From: Parvibaculaceae bacterium
GTDB taxonomy: Bacteria > Pseudomonadota > Alphaproteobacteria > Parvibaculales > Parvibaculaceae
Length of the DNA stretch: 64,000 nt
NCBI GenBank assembly: GCA_028283765.1
Contig: JAPWJY010000008.1
Coordinates: 496,001 to 560,000 of the forward strand
Reading direction: 5' to 3'
Shown piece by piece: positions 1-8,129 of the stretch (its first letter is position 1; the number at the start of each line of letters is the position of its first letter). The position numbers were made by a program, and so were the translations under genes. The notes below the pieces were generated by a model. The model made no database searches. It had not been told where the DNA came from and saw only the letters and a list, made by a program, of their open reading frames with translations.

Positions 1-1
1 G

Positions 2-829
2 TCCGGCTTCGGGCGCGTCATGGGCAGCAAGAGCGTGGTCCGCTCGCTTGCCAGCCTGTCCTATCAGGGCCGGCGGATGGCCTATGGCCAGAGCCAGCTC
101 ATCGCGGCGCTCGAAATTCTCCAGCATGGCGATGTGACGCGCGACGGGCTGGTCGGTTCATGGGCGGGGGCCATGGGCCAGACCCAGTTCATCCCCGTCA
201 CCTATAACCGTTACGCCGTCGATTTCGATGGCGACGGCCGCCGGGACGTCTGGCAGAGCACCGCCGACGCGCTGGCCTCGACCGCCAACTATCTCAAGAT
301 GTCGGGATGGGAAGCGGGCGCGCGCTGGGGCTATGAGGTCAGCCTGCCCAAGGGCTTCGATTATGCGCAGGCGGATCCTGCGTCGCGCCGGAGCGTGCGG
401 GAATGGGCGGCCATGGGTGTCCGCCGGGTCAATGGCGACGGCTTCGGCCCGGCGGAGCAGGATGCCCCCGCCGCGATCCTGCTCCCGGCGGGCTATCGGG
501 GGCCCGCCTTCATGGTCATGAACAATTACCGCATGATCCTCACCTACAACAATTCGACATCCTACGGTCTGGCGGTCTCCCTGCTCGCGGATGCGATGAG
601 GGGGCGGCCGGGCGTCATGGCGTCATGGCCCCGGGACGACCGGCCCCTGTCGCTGTCCGAGCGCATAAGCCTCCAGACCCTGCTGGCCTCGAAGGGATAC
701 AACCCCGGGCAGCCGGATGGCATCCTCGGGGCGAACACGCGCAAGGCCGTGCGCGCCTACCAGCAGTCCATCGGATTGCCCGCCGACGGTTATGCCGACA
801 GCGACCTGCTGACCCGTATCCGGCAATAG
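2..829 (+). CDS. Lytic murein transglycosylase (MltB family), 3' part
   Basis: C-terminal part of a periplasmic lytic transglycosylase that cleaves peptidoglycan glycan strands to 1,6-anhydro ends. The reading frame is open to the window edge, so the start lies outside. The first visible residues, S-G-F-G-R-V-M-G, match the segment right after the catalytic Glu of the MltB family, so that Glu codon probably ends at base 1. The typical GSWAGAMGQTQF motif and a Ca-loop-like DFDGDGRRD segment follow. From about 650 to 829 there is a peptidoglycan-binding type 1 domain (DGILGANTRKAVRAYQ). It is not evidently in an operon with the next gene, which starts over 400 bp downstream. Confidence 0.9.
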   Translation, partial: SGFGRVMGSKSVVRSLASLSYQGRRMAYGQSQLIAALEILQHGDVTRDGLVGSWAGAMGQTQFIPVTYNRYAVDFDGDGRRDVWQSTADALASTANYLKMSGWEAGARWGYEVSLPKGFDYAQADPASRRSVREWAAMGVRRVNGDGFGPAEQDAPAAILLPAGYRGPAFMVMNNYRMILTYNNSTSYGLAVSLLADAMRGRPGVMASWPRDDRPLSLSERISLQTLLASKGYNPGQPDGILGANTRKAVRAYQQSIGLPADGYADSDLLTRIRQ

Positions 830-1262
830 GAACCGGAGGGCCCGATGGGGGTCTGAAAGGAGGGTGCCAATAAACTGGGCACTGTCTGTTGGGGGAACCG
901 GGAGAGCCTGATTAAAAAATGGGCGTTTGAACGGCCATTGAACAGATGGAGCGAGCCGGGACCGCCGGGCGCGGCAATCCTCTCCCGGCAGACAATCCCC
1001 CTTCGGCCCCGTTCTCTGGCGGCCTCTGGCGGCGCGCTTCCGGGCTCCACCCATCCGGCGAGTGCCGGGGCAGGGGCTGGTTTTGATTTCGCCGGGCTGG
1101 ATCGCGTGATTGATATTCCCTCCCGCAATTAAACTCCTATGCTAGCAAGGCGTTGCTAAAGTTCGATTCAATGTTGGCGGGTCCCCTTGTCCGGATGGCA
1201 CCGGATTTGCTCTGGAGGGGAACGAGATTAGAAGCGCCTTGTGCGCCGCAATGGGAGTAGCG
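830..1262. other. Intergenic region with a short dyad
   Basis: No credible gene is seen. A short inverted repeat, TAGCAA-GGCG-TTGCTA, lies at 1143-1158, about 105 bp before the ATP-grasp start, and could be an operator for the cassette. No convincing -35/-10 pair with normal spacing was found. Confidence 0.35.
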
Positions 1263-2696
1263 ATGGCCTCAGACATCCTCACGGCCATCTTCGACGAAAT
1301 GGGTTCCGGTCAGGGCAGCATTCGGCCCGCCTACCGCAAACTCAGCGAATGGCTCGCAGAGACCCCGCCAAACATGCTCGCGCTCCGGCGGGATGAGGCG
1401 GAAACCTTCTTTCGCAGAACCGGCATTACTTTCGCCGTCTACGGAGAAGGCGGCGATCCGGAACGGATCATCCCTTTTGACATCATTCCCCGCATCATCG
1501 AGGCGCAGGAATGGAAGCGGATTTCAGCGGGGCTGGTCCAGCGTGTCCGGGCCCTCAACGCTTTCATCGCCGACGTCTACGGCAAGCAGGAAATCCTGAA
1601 GGCGGGGCTTATCCCCGAAAATCAGGTGCTGATGAATGCGACCTACCGCCATGAGATGCAGGGCGTCTCGGTGCCGCGCGACATCTACACCCATATAGCG
1701 GGCATCGACATGGTCCGCGTCGGTCCCGACGAGTTCTATGTGCTGGAGGATAATTGCCGCACGCCATCGGGGGTCTCCTACATGCTGGAGAACCGCGAAA
1801 TCACCATGCGGCTCTTTCCCGATCTCTTCTCCCGCTACAACGTGGCCCCGGTCGATCATTATTGCGACGATCTGCTCTATACGCTGTCCTCGGTCGCGCC
1901 GCGCAACTGCGAGAGCGAGCCCACGGTCGCGCTGCTGACGCCCGGCATCTACAACAGTGCCTATTACGAGCATTCCTTCCTCGCCGACCAGATGGGCATT
2001 GAACTGGTCGAGGGACCGGATCTCTATGTAAAGGACGACATCGTCTACATGCGCACGACCGAAGGTCCCCGGCGCGTTGACGTTCTCTACCGGCGTCTGG
2101 ACGATGAGTTTATCGATCCGCTGGTCTTCAATCCTGAATCCGTGCTCGGCGTGCCGGGGCTGATGAGCGCCTATCGGGCGGGGAATATAAATCTCGCCAA
2201 TGCGGTGGGTTCGGGCATCGCCGACGACAAGGCGACCTATGTCTATGTGCCGGAAATGATCCAGTTCTATCTGGGGGAAAAGCCGATTCTGCGCAATGTC
2301 CCGACCTTCCAGTGCAACAGGCCCGATGAATATAAATATGTCATGGAAAACTTGCACGAACTGGTGGTCAAGGAAGTCCATGGCTCGGGCGGATATGGCA
2401 TGTTGATCGGGCCGAAATCGACCAGGGCCGAGCGCGATGAATATGCGCTGCGCGTCAAGGCGCAGCCGGACCAGTTCATCGCCCAGCCGACGCTGGCGCT
2501 CTCCACCTGTCCCACCTTCGTCGATGACGGCGTGGCGCCGCGCCATGTCGATCTGCGGCCGTTCGTGCTGGCGGGCTCGGAAATCCGGGTGGTGCCGGGC
2601 GGGCTTACCCGCGTGGCGCTCCGCGAAGGTTCGCTTGTGGTCAATTCCAGCCAGGGCGGCGGGACCAAGGACACCTGGGTGCTGAATGAAAAATGA
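1263..2696 (+). CDS. Circularly permuted ATP-grasp protein
   Basis: A 477-residue protein of the circularly permuted ATP-grasp type (the family once called DUF404/DUF407). Such proteins are predicted to form peptide or amide bonds on an unknown substrate, using ATP. Recognisable segments are the N-terminal ITFAVYGEGG, the central EDNCRTPSGVSYMLENR, and the C-terminal VVKEVHGSGGYGML nucleotide-binding region followed by DLRPFVL. The ATG at 1263 is preferred because GGGAG lies 5 nt upstream; an ATG at 1251 and a TTG at 1239 are alternatives. It is the first gene of a cassette with alpha-E, transglutaminase-like and Anbu genes, the usual company of this family. The exact reaction is unknown. Confidence 0.88.
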   Translation: MASDILTAIFDEMGSGQGSIRPAYRKLSEWLAETPPNMLALRRDEAETFFRRTGITFAVYGEGGDPERIIPFDIIPRIIEAQEWKRISAGLVQRVRALNAFIADVYGKQEILKAGLIPENQVLMNATYRHEMQGVSVPRDIYTHIAGIDMVRVGPDEFYVLEDNCRTPSGVSYMLENREITMRLFPDLFSRYNVAPVDHYCDDLLYTLSSVAPRNCESEPTVALLTPGIYNSAYYEHSFLADQMGIELVEGPDLYVKDDIVYMRTTEGPRRVDVLYRRLDDEFIDPLVFNPESVLGVPGLMSAYRAGNINLANAVGSGIADDKATYVYVPEMIQFYLGEKPILRNVPTFQCNRPDEYKYVMENLHELVVKEVHGSGGYGMLIGPKSTRAERDEYALRVKAQPDQFIAQPTLALSTCPTFVDDGVAPRHVDLRPFVLAGSEIRVVPGGLTRVALREGSLVVNSSQGGGTKDTWVLNEK

Positions 2697-2762
2697 TCAC
2701 GCCGGCGATCAGGCGTGGGCTTCCAGAAAAGATTTCCCCGTGTTTCCCGAAAGGGCCCCGAC

Positions 2763-3716
2763 ATGTTGAGTCGTACCGCCGATAATCTCTACTGGGTCGC
2801 CCGCAATATGGAGCGGATCGAAAATCTGGCTCGCATCATCCGGGTGGCGGACCGTCTGTCGCTGATGCCGGTGGTGCCGGCGGGCGATGACAGTCTGGGC
2901 GACGAATGGCAGTCCGCCATCATCGTTTCGGGCTCCTCGGAAGGCTTCTACGCCAAATATGAGGAAGCGACGCCGGAGGCGGTGATTTCCTATATCGCTT
3001 TCGACCCGGAAAATCCGTCGAGCATCCGTTCCTGCATCGAGACGGCGCGGCGCAATGCAAGGGCCATCCGCACGGCGTTGACCACGGAGATGTGGGATTG
3101 CCTCAACACCACATGGCTTGAACTGCCCAAATGGAACGAGTCCCGGGTGCGCGGCAGCGGGCTTCACCGCTTCCTCGACTGGGTCAAGGACCGGGCCTTG
3201 CTGTTCTTCGGCAGCACGCAGGCGACCATGCTGCGCCGGGACAGCCTCTATTTCGCCCAGCTCGGCACCTTCATCGAACGGGGCGACAACACGGCGCGCA
3301 TTCTGGACGTGAAATATCACATTCTGCTGCCCGAACATGCGCCGGTTGGCAGCGCGGTCGATTATTACCAGTGGTCGTCGATCCTGCGGGCCGTCTCGGG
3401 TTTCCGGAGCTATTACGTTTTATACAAGGATGGCATCAAGCCATGGCGGGTTGCCGAGTTCCTGACCATTGAGGAACAAATGCCCCGGTCGCTCGTTAAC
3501 TGCATGTCGCGCATCAACGAAAATCTTTTGCTGCTGGGCGATCAGTATGGCCAGCGGCATGAATGTCATCGCACCGCCGGCCGGCTGCAATCGCGGCTCC
3601 GCTTCAGCCGCATCGACGACATTTTCAGGCAGGGCCTGCACGAATTCCTGACCGAATATATCGAACAGAACAATCAGCTCGGTCAGGAAATCAGCAAAAG
3701 CTATCTGCTTGGATAG
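2763..3716 (+). CDS. Alpha-E domain protein
   Basis: A 317-residue, mostly helical protein of the alpha-E family (formerly DUF403). It begins with the family hallmark MLSRTADNLYWVARNMERIENLAR and has the conserved FIERGDNTARILDVKYH in the middle. No enzymatic activity is established; it always occurs next to the circularly permuted ATP-grasp, sometimes fused to it, so it is probably a partner subunit. The ATG at 2763 matches the family N-terminus and has GAAAGG upstream; a GTG at 2715 would add residues not typical of the family. It lies 66 bp after the ATP-grasp gene, same strand. Confidence 0.88.
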   Translation: MLSRTADNLYWVARNMERIENLARIIRVADRLSLMPVVPAGDDSLGDEWQSAIIVSGSSEGFYAKYEEATPEAVISYIAFDPENPSSIRSCIETARRNARAIRTALTTEMWDCLNTTWLELPKWNESRVRGSGLHRFLDWVKDRALLFFGSTQATMLRRDSLYFAQLGTFIERGDNTARILDVKYHILLPEHAPVGSAVDYYQWSSILRAVSGFRSYYVLYKDGIKPWRVAEFLTIEEQMPRSLVNCMSRINENLLLLGDQYGQRHECHRTAGRLQSRLRFSRIDDIFRQGLHEFLTEYIEQNNQLGQEISKSYLLG

Positions 3717-3738
3717 GGTCTGCTAATGAGGGCTGGAT

Positions 3739-4557
3739 ATGCGCATCGTGATTGACCACCAGACGACCTATCGATATGCAAATCCGGCGCGCTATGCGCT
3801 TTATGCCCTCCATGCCTCTCCCCGCGACATGGGATCGCAACTGGTCATGGAATGGAGCGTGGCCGCTCCGCACGGTTCGACGCTGCGGCGCTCCGACGAT
3901 TCCTATGGCAATATCGTCGATATGCTCTGCATCGATCATCTGCATAGTGAACTTTCATTCCATATTCACGGGGAAGTCGAGACTCGCGACACCAATGGCG
4001 TGGTCAGCGGGCTTGCCGAGCATTTCATGCCCCGCTTCTATCTGCGCGAGACGGCGCTGACCGCATCGACGCCCGGCATCGCCGCTCTTGCCGGGCAGGC
4101 GCGGGCAAGGGCGAACGGCCGGCCGATGGACCTTGTTCATGAGCTGGTCACGTCGGTGCGCTCGGCGGTGGAATTTATTCCCGGCGGCAATGCGCCTGCC
4201 GGACCGGCGGGCGCGGTGCTCTCTTCCGGCGCGGGGGGCGTGCCCGATCTCACCCATCTTTTCATCGCGGGCGCGCGGATGCTGGGCCTCCCGGCGCGCT
4301 ATGTCGCAGGCTACCATTATGAAGGCGGGGATTCCGGGTCGGGCCGCTGCCATGCCTGGGCCGAGGTTCATGTCGGGCATATGGGCTGGCTCGGCATCGA
4401 TCTCGTTTCGGGAACAGGTCCGGGCGAGAGCCACGTCCGTATCGCCTCCGGGCTTGACTATGGGGAGGTTGCCCCGGCAAAAGGGGCGCGTCAGGGCGGT
4501 GCTGAAGCCACTCTCGATGTGCGTCTGAAGATTGAAGCGGGACAAACGCAGCAATAA
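3739..4557 (+). CDS. Transglutaminase-like protein, catalytic Cys apparently absent
   Basis: A 272-residue protein with the bacterial transglutaminase-like N-terminal domain (MRIVIDHQTTYRYANPARYALYALHASPR) and a C-terminal transglutaminase/cysteine-protease-like core. The usual core motif is G-V-C-x-D-[FL]-[AT]-H; here the corresponding residues, about 164-171, read GGVPDLTH, with Val/Pro instead of Cys. The later HAWAEV (His) and GWLGID (Asp) segments remain. The length of the segment is unchanged, so a simple indel does not explain the loss. It may be a pseudo-enzyme that binds a peptide, or a Cys just before the conserved His (RCHAW) may substitute. It starts 22 bp after the alpha-E gene. 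Assignment to the family is sure; activity is doubtful. Confidence 0.85.
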   Translation: MRIVIDHQTTYRYANPARYALYALHASPRDMGSQLVMEWSVAAPHGSTLRRSDDSYGNIVDMLCIDHLHSELSFHIHGEVETRDTNGVVSGLAEHFMPRFYLRETALTASTPGIAALAGQARARANGRPMDLVHELVTSVRSAVEFIPGGNAPAGPAGAVLSSGAGGVPDLTHLFIAGARMLGLPARYVAGYHYEGGDSGSGRCHAWAEVHVGHMGWLGIDLVSGTGPGESHVRIASGLDYGEVAPAKGARQGGAEATLDVRLKIEAGQTQQ

Positions 4558-4614
4558 TCTCAGGCGTGCCCGGCGATCCGATTTCGGGTGGCCTGCTTGC
4601 GGGGATATGCGCTC

Positions 4615-5358
4615 ATGACCTATTGCGTTGCCATGCGTTTGAAGACCGGCCTCGTCATGCTGGCCGATACCCGCACCAATGCAGGCGTCGACAATATCGC
4701 CACCTTCCGCAAGCTCACCGTGGTCGAAACCCCCGGCGAGCGGGTCATCGGTGTCATGACGGCGGGCAATCTGGCGGTCTCGCAGGCTGTGCTCAGCCTG
4801 CTGCTGGAGCAGGGCGTGTCGGTCCGGGATGGCGAGCCGCCGCAGACGCTCTATACGGTCCCCACCATGGTCCGCGCTGCCCAGCTTGTGGGGCAGGCGA
4901 TCCGCGAGGTCTATCAGGTGGATGGGCCGTCGCTGGAGGCTCAGGCCAGCGATTTCAACGTTTCGATCCTGCTCGGCGGCCAGATCGGTTCGGGGAAGAT
5001 GAGGCTGTTCCAGCTTTATGCGGCGGGCAATTTCATCGAGGCGACGGAGGACACCTGCTTCCTCCAGATCGGCGAGCATAAATATGGCAAGCCGATCCTC
5101 GACCGGGCGGCGAGCTATGACACCGGGGTGGGCGATGCGCTGAAGCTCGCGCTCATTTCCATGGATTCGACCATCCGCTCCAATCTCTCCGTCGGCCTGC
5201 CGGTAGATCTTATGGTCTACAGGCGCGATGCGCTCAAGGTTGCGCTTCAGAAGCGGGTCCGGGAGGATGATCCCTATTTCAAGGGGTTGCGTCAGGCATG
5301 GTCCGATGCGTTGACCCGGGCCTATCTGGCCATCGAGGGGCCGGACTGGGATTTTTAG
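4615..5358 (+). CDS. Anbu proteasome-type protease
   Basis: A 247-residue Ntn-hydrolase of the Anbu (BPH) family, bacterial relatives of proteasome beta subunits and HslV. The start at 4615 gives MTYCVAMRLKTGLVMLADTR; after Met removal Thr1 would be the nucleophile, with Asp17 in ADTRTN and the Lys in TFRKL completing the usual site. An upstream GTG at 4588 would bury Thr1 and is rejected. Anbu forms helical or ring-like assemblies in other bacteria. It is the fourth gene of the ATP-grasp/alpha-E/transglutaminase cassette, a widely conserved arrangement thought to make or remove a peptide tag, although the substrate is unknown. Confidence 0.93.
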   Translation: MTYCVAMRLKTGLVMLADTRTNAGVDNIATFRKLTVVETPGERVIGVMTAGNLAVSQAVLSLLLEQGVSVRDGEPPQTLYTVPTMVRAAQLVGQAIREVYQVDGPSLEAQASDFNVSILLGGQIGSGKMRLFQLYAAGNFIEATEDTCFLQIGEHKYGKPILDRAASYDTGVGDALKLALISMDSTIRSNLSVGLPVDLMVYRRDALKVALQKRVREDDPYFKGLRQAWSDALTRAYLAIEGPDWDF

Positions 5359-5361
5359 CCG

Positions 5362-6485
5362 ATGAACCAAAACCTGCTGCTCCCTGCCTCCGGCCGCGCC
5401 GGAGCGTGGCTGCGCGACCAGGCATTGCCGTTCTGGCTTGACCGGGGGCTCGATCCTCTTGGCATGGCCTGGGAGGAAATGTCGTTCGATGGCGTCCCGC
5501 GCGAGACCGGCTATCGCCGCACGCTCGTCCAGTTCCGGCAGGTCTATGTATTCGCCCATGCCGCCCAGGCCGGCTGGTGCCCGCCCGGGAGAGCGGCCAG
5601 CCTGTTCTTCGCCACCTGCGCGCGGGCGCGGCATCGGGATGGCGGCTTCGTGCACAGGCTCTCGCCCGCCGGGGATAGTCTCGATGACACCCGCGACGCC
5701 TATGATCAGGCTTTCGCGCTTCTGGCGGCGGGCTGGATTTTCAGGCTGACCGGGGACAGCCGCGCGCTCGATATTGCCCATGAGACCCTCGATTTCATGC
5801 AGCGCGAGATGGCGCATCCCGAGGGTGGTTTCGTCGAGGCGCTGCCGCCCCGGACCCCGCGCCGGCAGAACCCGCACATGCATCTTTTCGAGGCGCTTCT
5901 GGTCCTGTTCGAGGCGAGCCGGGACGTTGCTTTTATCGACGCCGCACGTCGGATTCTCTCCCTTTTTGCAGAGGCAAATTCGTCACCCCCGGCGGGGCCC
6001 TGCTTGAGTATTTCGGCGATGACTGGGCCCCGCTCGAAGCGCGCGTCGAGCCCGGCCATCATTTCGAATGGGTCTGGCTGCTCCATGAATTCGAGCGCCT
6101 GACCGGCGAGGATCAGGGACAAGTCATTGCTTCGCTTATGGATTTCGGCCTGAAGGGCGTGGATGCCGAAGGGCTGGCGATCGACGAAATGGATGCCGGA
6201 GGCCATTGGCTCGTGCGCTCGCGCAAGCTCTGGGCCCAGACCGAGATGCTGAAGGCCCTTATCGTGCTTGCGGAGCGCGGCGCCAAGGCTTCGGAATGGC
6301 GGATTCCTGCGCTTGTGGACGCCATTTTCGAGCGCTTCATGGTGCCCGGCGAGGCGCCGTTATGGTTCGAGGCCATCGCCGAAGACGGACAGCCCCTGCG
6401 GACCCGGATGCCGGCCACGACGCTTTATCATCTGATGCTCGGTTTCATGGAATTGCGCCGCTTTGCCGCCGCCTCTCGGCAATGA
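5362..6485 (+). pseudogene. AGE-family sugar epimerase/isomerase, frameshifted
   Basis: An N-acylglucosamine 2-epimerase (AGE) family enzyme, normally an (alpha/alpha)6 barrel that interconverts sugars such as mannose/glucose or N-acetylhexosamines. The frame from 5362 carries FVHRLSPAG, DTRDAYDQAFALLA and RRQNPHMHLFEALL. Near 5968-5980 similarity jumps to another frame, which continues as FVTPGGALLEYFGDDWAP and HHFEWVWLLHEFERL to 6485. A one-base deletion around 5974-5978 (or a two-base insertion) explains it. Repaired length is about 373 residues, normal for the family. It begins 3 bp after the Anbu stop, so it is co-transcribed. The change may be a real mutation or a sequence error. Confidence 0.82.
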
Positions 6486-6535
6486 GCGCTCGATAGGCTA
6501 TTGAGAGGCGGATGACGGTTTCATGGAGCGTTGAA

Positions 6536-7501
6536 ATGAAGAAAACCCTGGTTTTGGGCGCTGGCGGCTTTATCGGCAGCCACCTCGTCAAGCGCCTCAA
6601 GTCAGAAGGGAACTGGGTTCGCGGCGTGGACCTGAAGTTTCCCCGTTTCGCGGAAACCCATGCCGACGATTTCGCCATCGGCGACCTGCGCGACCCGGCC
6701 TTCGTGCGCGAGATCATCGACCAGCGTTTTGACGAGGTTTACCAGCTTGCCGCCGACATGGGGGGCGCCGGCTATATCTTCACGGGCGAGAACGACGCCA
6801 ACGTCATGCACAATTCGGCGACGATCAATCTCAACGTGCTCGACATCGCCTACAAGCGCAACGTGAAGCGGATTTTCTATTCCTCGTCGGCCTGCATCTA
6901 TCCCGAATATAACCAGCTCGATCCCGACAATCCCAAATGCTCGGAAGACAGCGCCTATCCCGCCGCGCCCGACAGCGAATATGGCTGGGAAAAACTGTTC
7001 AGCGAGCGCCTTTATCTCGCCTATGGCCGCAACCATGGCATCGAGCCCCGGATCGCGCGCTATCACAATATTTTCGGGCCGGAAGGCTCGTGGAACGACG
7101 GCAAGGAGAAGGCGCCCGCCGCGATCTGCCGCAAGGTCGCCATGGCCCGCAGCGGTGACGACATCGAGATCTGGGGCGACGGCAAGCAGACCCGCTCGTT
7201 CCTCTATGTCGATGAATGCCTGAACGGCACGACAAGGCTTCTGCGCTCCGGCGAGACGGGGCCTTTCAATATCGGCTCCGAGGAAATGGTCACGATCAAC
7301 CAGCTTGTCGACATCGTCGCCGACATCGCGGGCAAGCAGATCGGCAAGCACCATATTTCCGGCCCGACCGGCGTGCGCGGGCGCAATTCGGACAACCGGC
7401 TGATCGAGGAAAAACTCGGCTGGTCCCCGTCCGACAGCCTGCGCGCCGGGCTCGAAAAAACCTATGGCTGGGTCGAACAGCAGGTCCGCGCCAACCATTG
7501 A
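6536..7501 (+). CDS. GDP-mannose 3,5-epimerase-like NDP-sugar epimerase
   Basis: A 321-residue short-chain dehydrogenase-type sugar epimerase. The N-terminus has the Rossmann motif GAGGFIGSHL. It then closely follows plant GDP-mannose 3,5-epimerase: LAADMGGAGYIF, YSSSACIYPEYNQL, the catalytic YGWEK (Y-x-x-x-K), RYHNIFGPEGSW, KEKAPAAICRK, GDGKQTRSFLYVDEC and GPTGVRGRNSDN. The expected reaction converts GDP-D-mannose to GDP-L-galactose or GDP-L-gulose, here probably for a surface polysaccharide. The ATG at 6536 has GGAG 7 nt upstream. It sits 50 bp after the AGE epimerase, so both may act on the same sugar pool. Confidence 0.88.
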   Translation: MKKTLVLGAGGFIGSHLVKRLKSEGNWVRGVDLKFPRFAETHADDFAIGDLRDPAFVREIIDQRFDEVYQLAADMGGAGYIFTGENDANVMHNSATINLNVLDIAYKRNVKRIFYSSSACIYPEYNQLDPDNPKCSEDSAYPAAPDSEYGWEKLFSERLYLAYGRNHGIEPRIARYHNIFGPEGSWNDGKEKAPAAICRKVAMARSGDDIEIWGDGKQTRSFLYVDECLNGTTRLLRSGETGPFNIGSEEMVTINQLVDIVADIAGKQIGKHHISGPTGVRGRNSDNRLIEEKLGWSPSDSLRAGLEKTYGWVEQQVRANH

Positions 7502-7608
7502 AGCCGGCTTATCCCCGCCTTTCGGGGGTGGGGTATTCTCTCCCTTTCAATGAAGGGGAGAGAAGTCATGAACCATCCTGCTGCGACTCTGGCGATATGG
7601 GCCTTCAT

Positions 7609-7628
7609 TTGCTATACATGTATAGCAA
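7609..7628. promoter_or_regulatory. Palindromic operator of the toxin-antitoxin pair
   Basis: A perfect 20-bp palindrome, TTGCTATACATGTATAGCAA, ends 15 bp before the antitoxin start and just before the ribosome-binding site GGGAGG (7633-7638). Ribbon-helix-helix antitoxins usually bind such dyads as dimers, alone or with their toxin, to repress their own promoter, so this is the likely autoregulatory site. Confidence 0.75.
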
Positions 7629-7643
7629 TTTTGGGAGGTTCAT

Positions 7644-7868
7644 ATGCTCGCCATTCGACTACCCGCGGATATCGAGGCCCGGCTCGACGCCCTTGCCGCC
7701 GCAACGGGGCGGACCAAGAGTTTTTATGTCCGGGAAGCCATTCTGGAGCATCTCGCCGATCTGGAGGATCTTTATCTCGCCGAACAGCGGCTGGGCGACC
7801 TCCGGGCGGGCCGCACGAAACCGATCCCTCTCGGAGACGTGACGGCAAAGCATGGCCTGGAGGATTGA
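7644..7868 (+). CDS. Ribbon-helix-helix antitoxin (RelB/DinJ-like)
   Basis: A 74-residue protein. The N-terminal MLAIRLPADIEARLDALAAATG is a classic ribbon-helix-helix DNA-binding segment, followed by RTKSFYVREAILEHLADLEDLYLAEQRL and a charged tail that would wrap the toxin. It overlaps the start of the downstream RelE-like toxin by 17 bp, which fits translational coupling. GGGAGG lies 5 nt before the ATG. A perfect palindrome directly upstream suggests autorepression. It neutralises the toxin by direct binding and is probably degraded by Lon or Clp proteases, as in the family. Confidence 0.9.
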   Translation: MLAIRLPADIEARLDALAAATGRTKSFYVREAILEHLADLEDLYLAEQRLGDLRAGRTKPIPLGDVTAKHGLED

Positions 7869-8124
7869 GTTCGATCCTTCAGCCGAAAGGGAACTGGGCA
7901 AACTTGACCGGGAGGCCTCTCGCCGCATCCTGAAATTCCTGTCCGAAAGGCTCTCCGGTCTGGACGATCCCCGCAGCCTTGGCGAAGCGCTTAAAGGCTC
8001 AAAGCTTGGCGAGTTCTGGAAATACCGCGTCGGGGATTATCGCATCATTGCCGAAATCCGTGACGAGGTGCTGTGCATCCTCGTCATCAGGATCGGCAAC
8101 CGCCGCGACATCTACAGGCGTTAG
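7852..8124 (+). CDS. RelE/ParE-family toxin
   Basis: A 90-residue basic protein of the RelE/ParE fold: MAWRIEFDPSAERELGKLD at the N-terminus, then LGEALKGSKLGEFWKYRVGDYRIIAEI and the C-terminal VIRIGNRRDIYRR. The positively charged WKYRVGDYRI and RIGNRRDIYR segments match those with which RelE toxins contact ribosomal mRNA. It could cleave mRNA at the ribosomal A site; the related ParE group instead poisons gyrase, and sequence alone does not settle this, though the FWKYRVGDYRI pattern favours RelE. It overlaps the antitoxin gene. The pair sits between nucleotide-sugar genes and a GST gene, with no sign of a plasmid or prophage around it. Confidence 0.9.
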   Translation: MAWRIEFDPSAERELGKLDREASRRILKFLSERLSGLDDPRSLGEALKGSKLGEFWKYRVGDYRIIAEIRDEVLCILVIRIGNRRDIYRR

Positions 8125-8129
8125 TTCCG

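Noticed and set aside
3955-5883. A 642-codon open frame on the minus strand
   Set aside because: It runs opposite to the transglutaminase, Anbu and epimerase genes, which have clear family motifs. It is an artefact of high GC content.
5961-5985. Programmed -1 frameshifting in the AGE epimerase
   Set aside because: The CTTTTTG run does not allow re-pairing in the P site, and no downstream stem was noticed.
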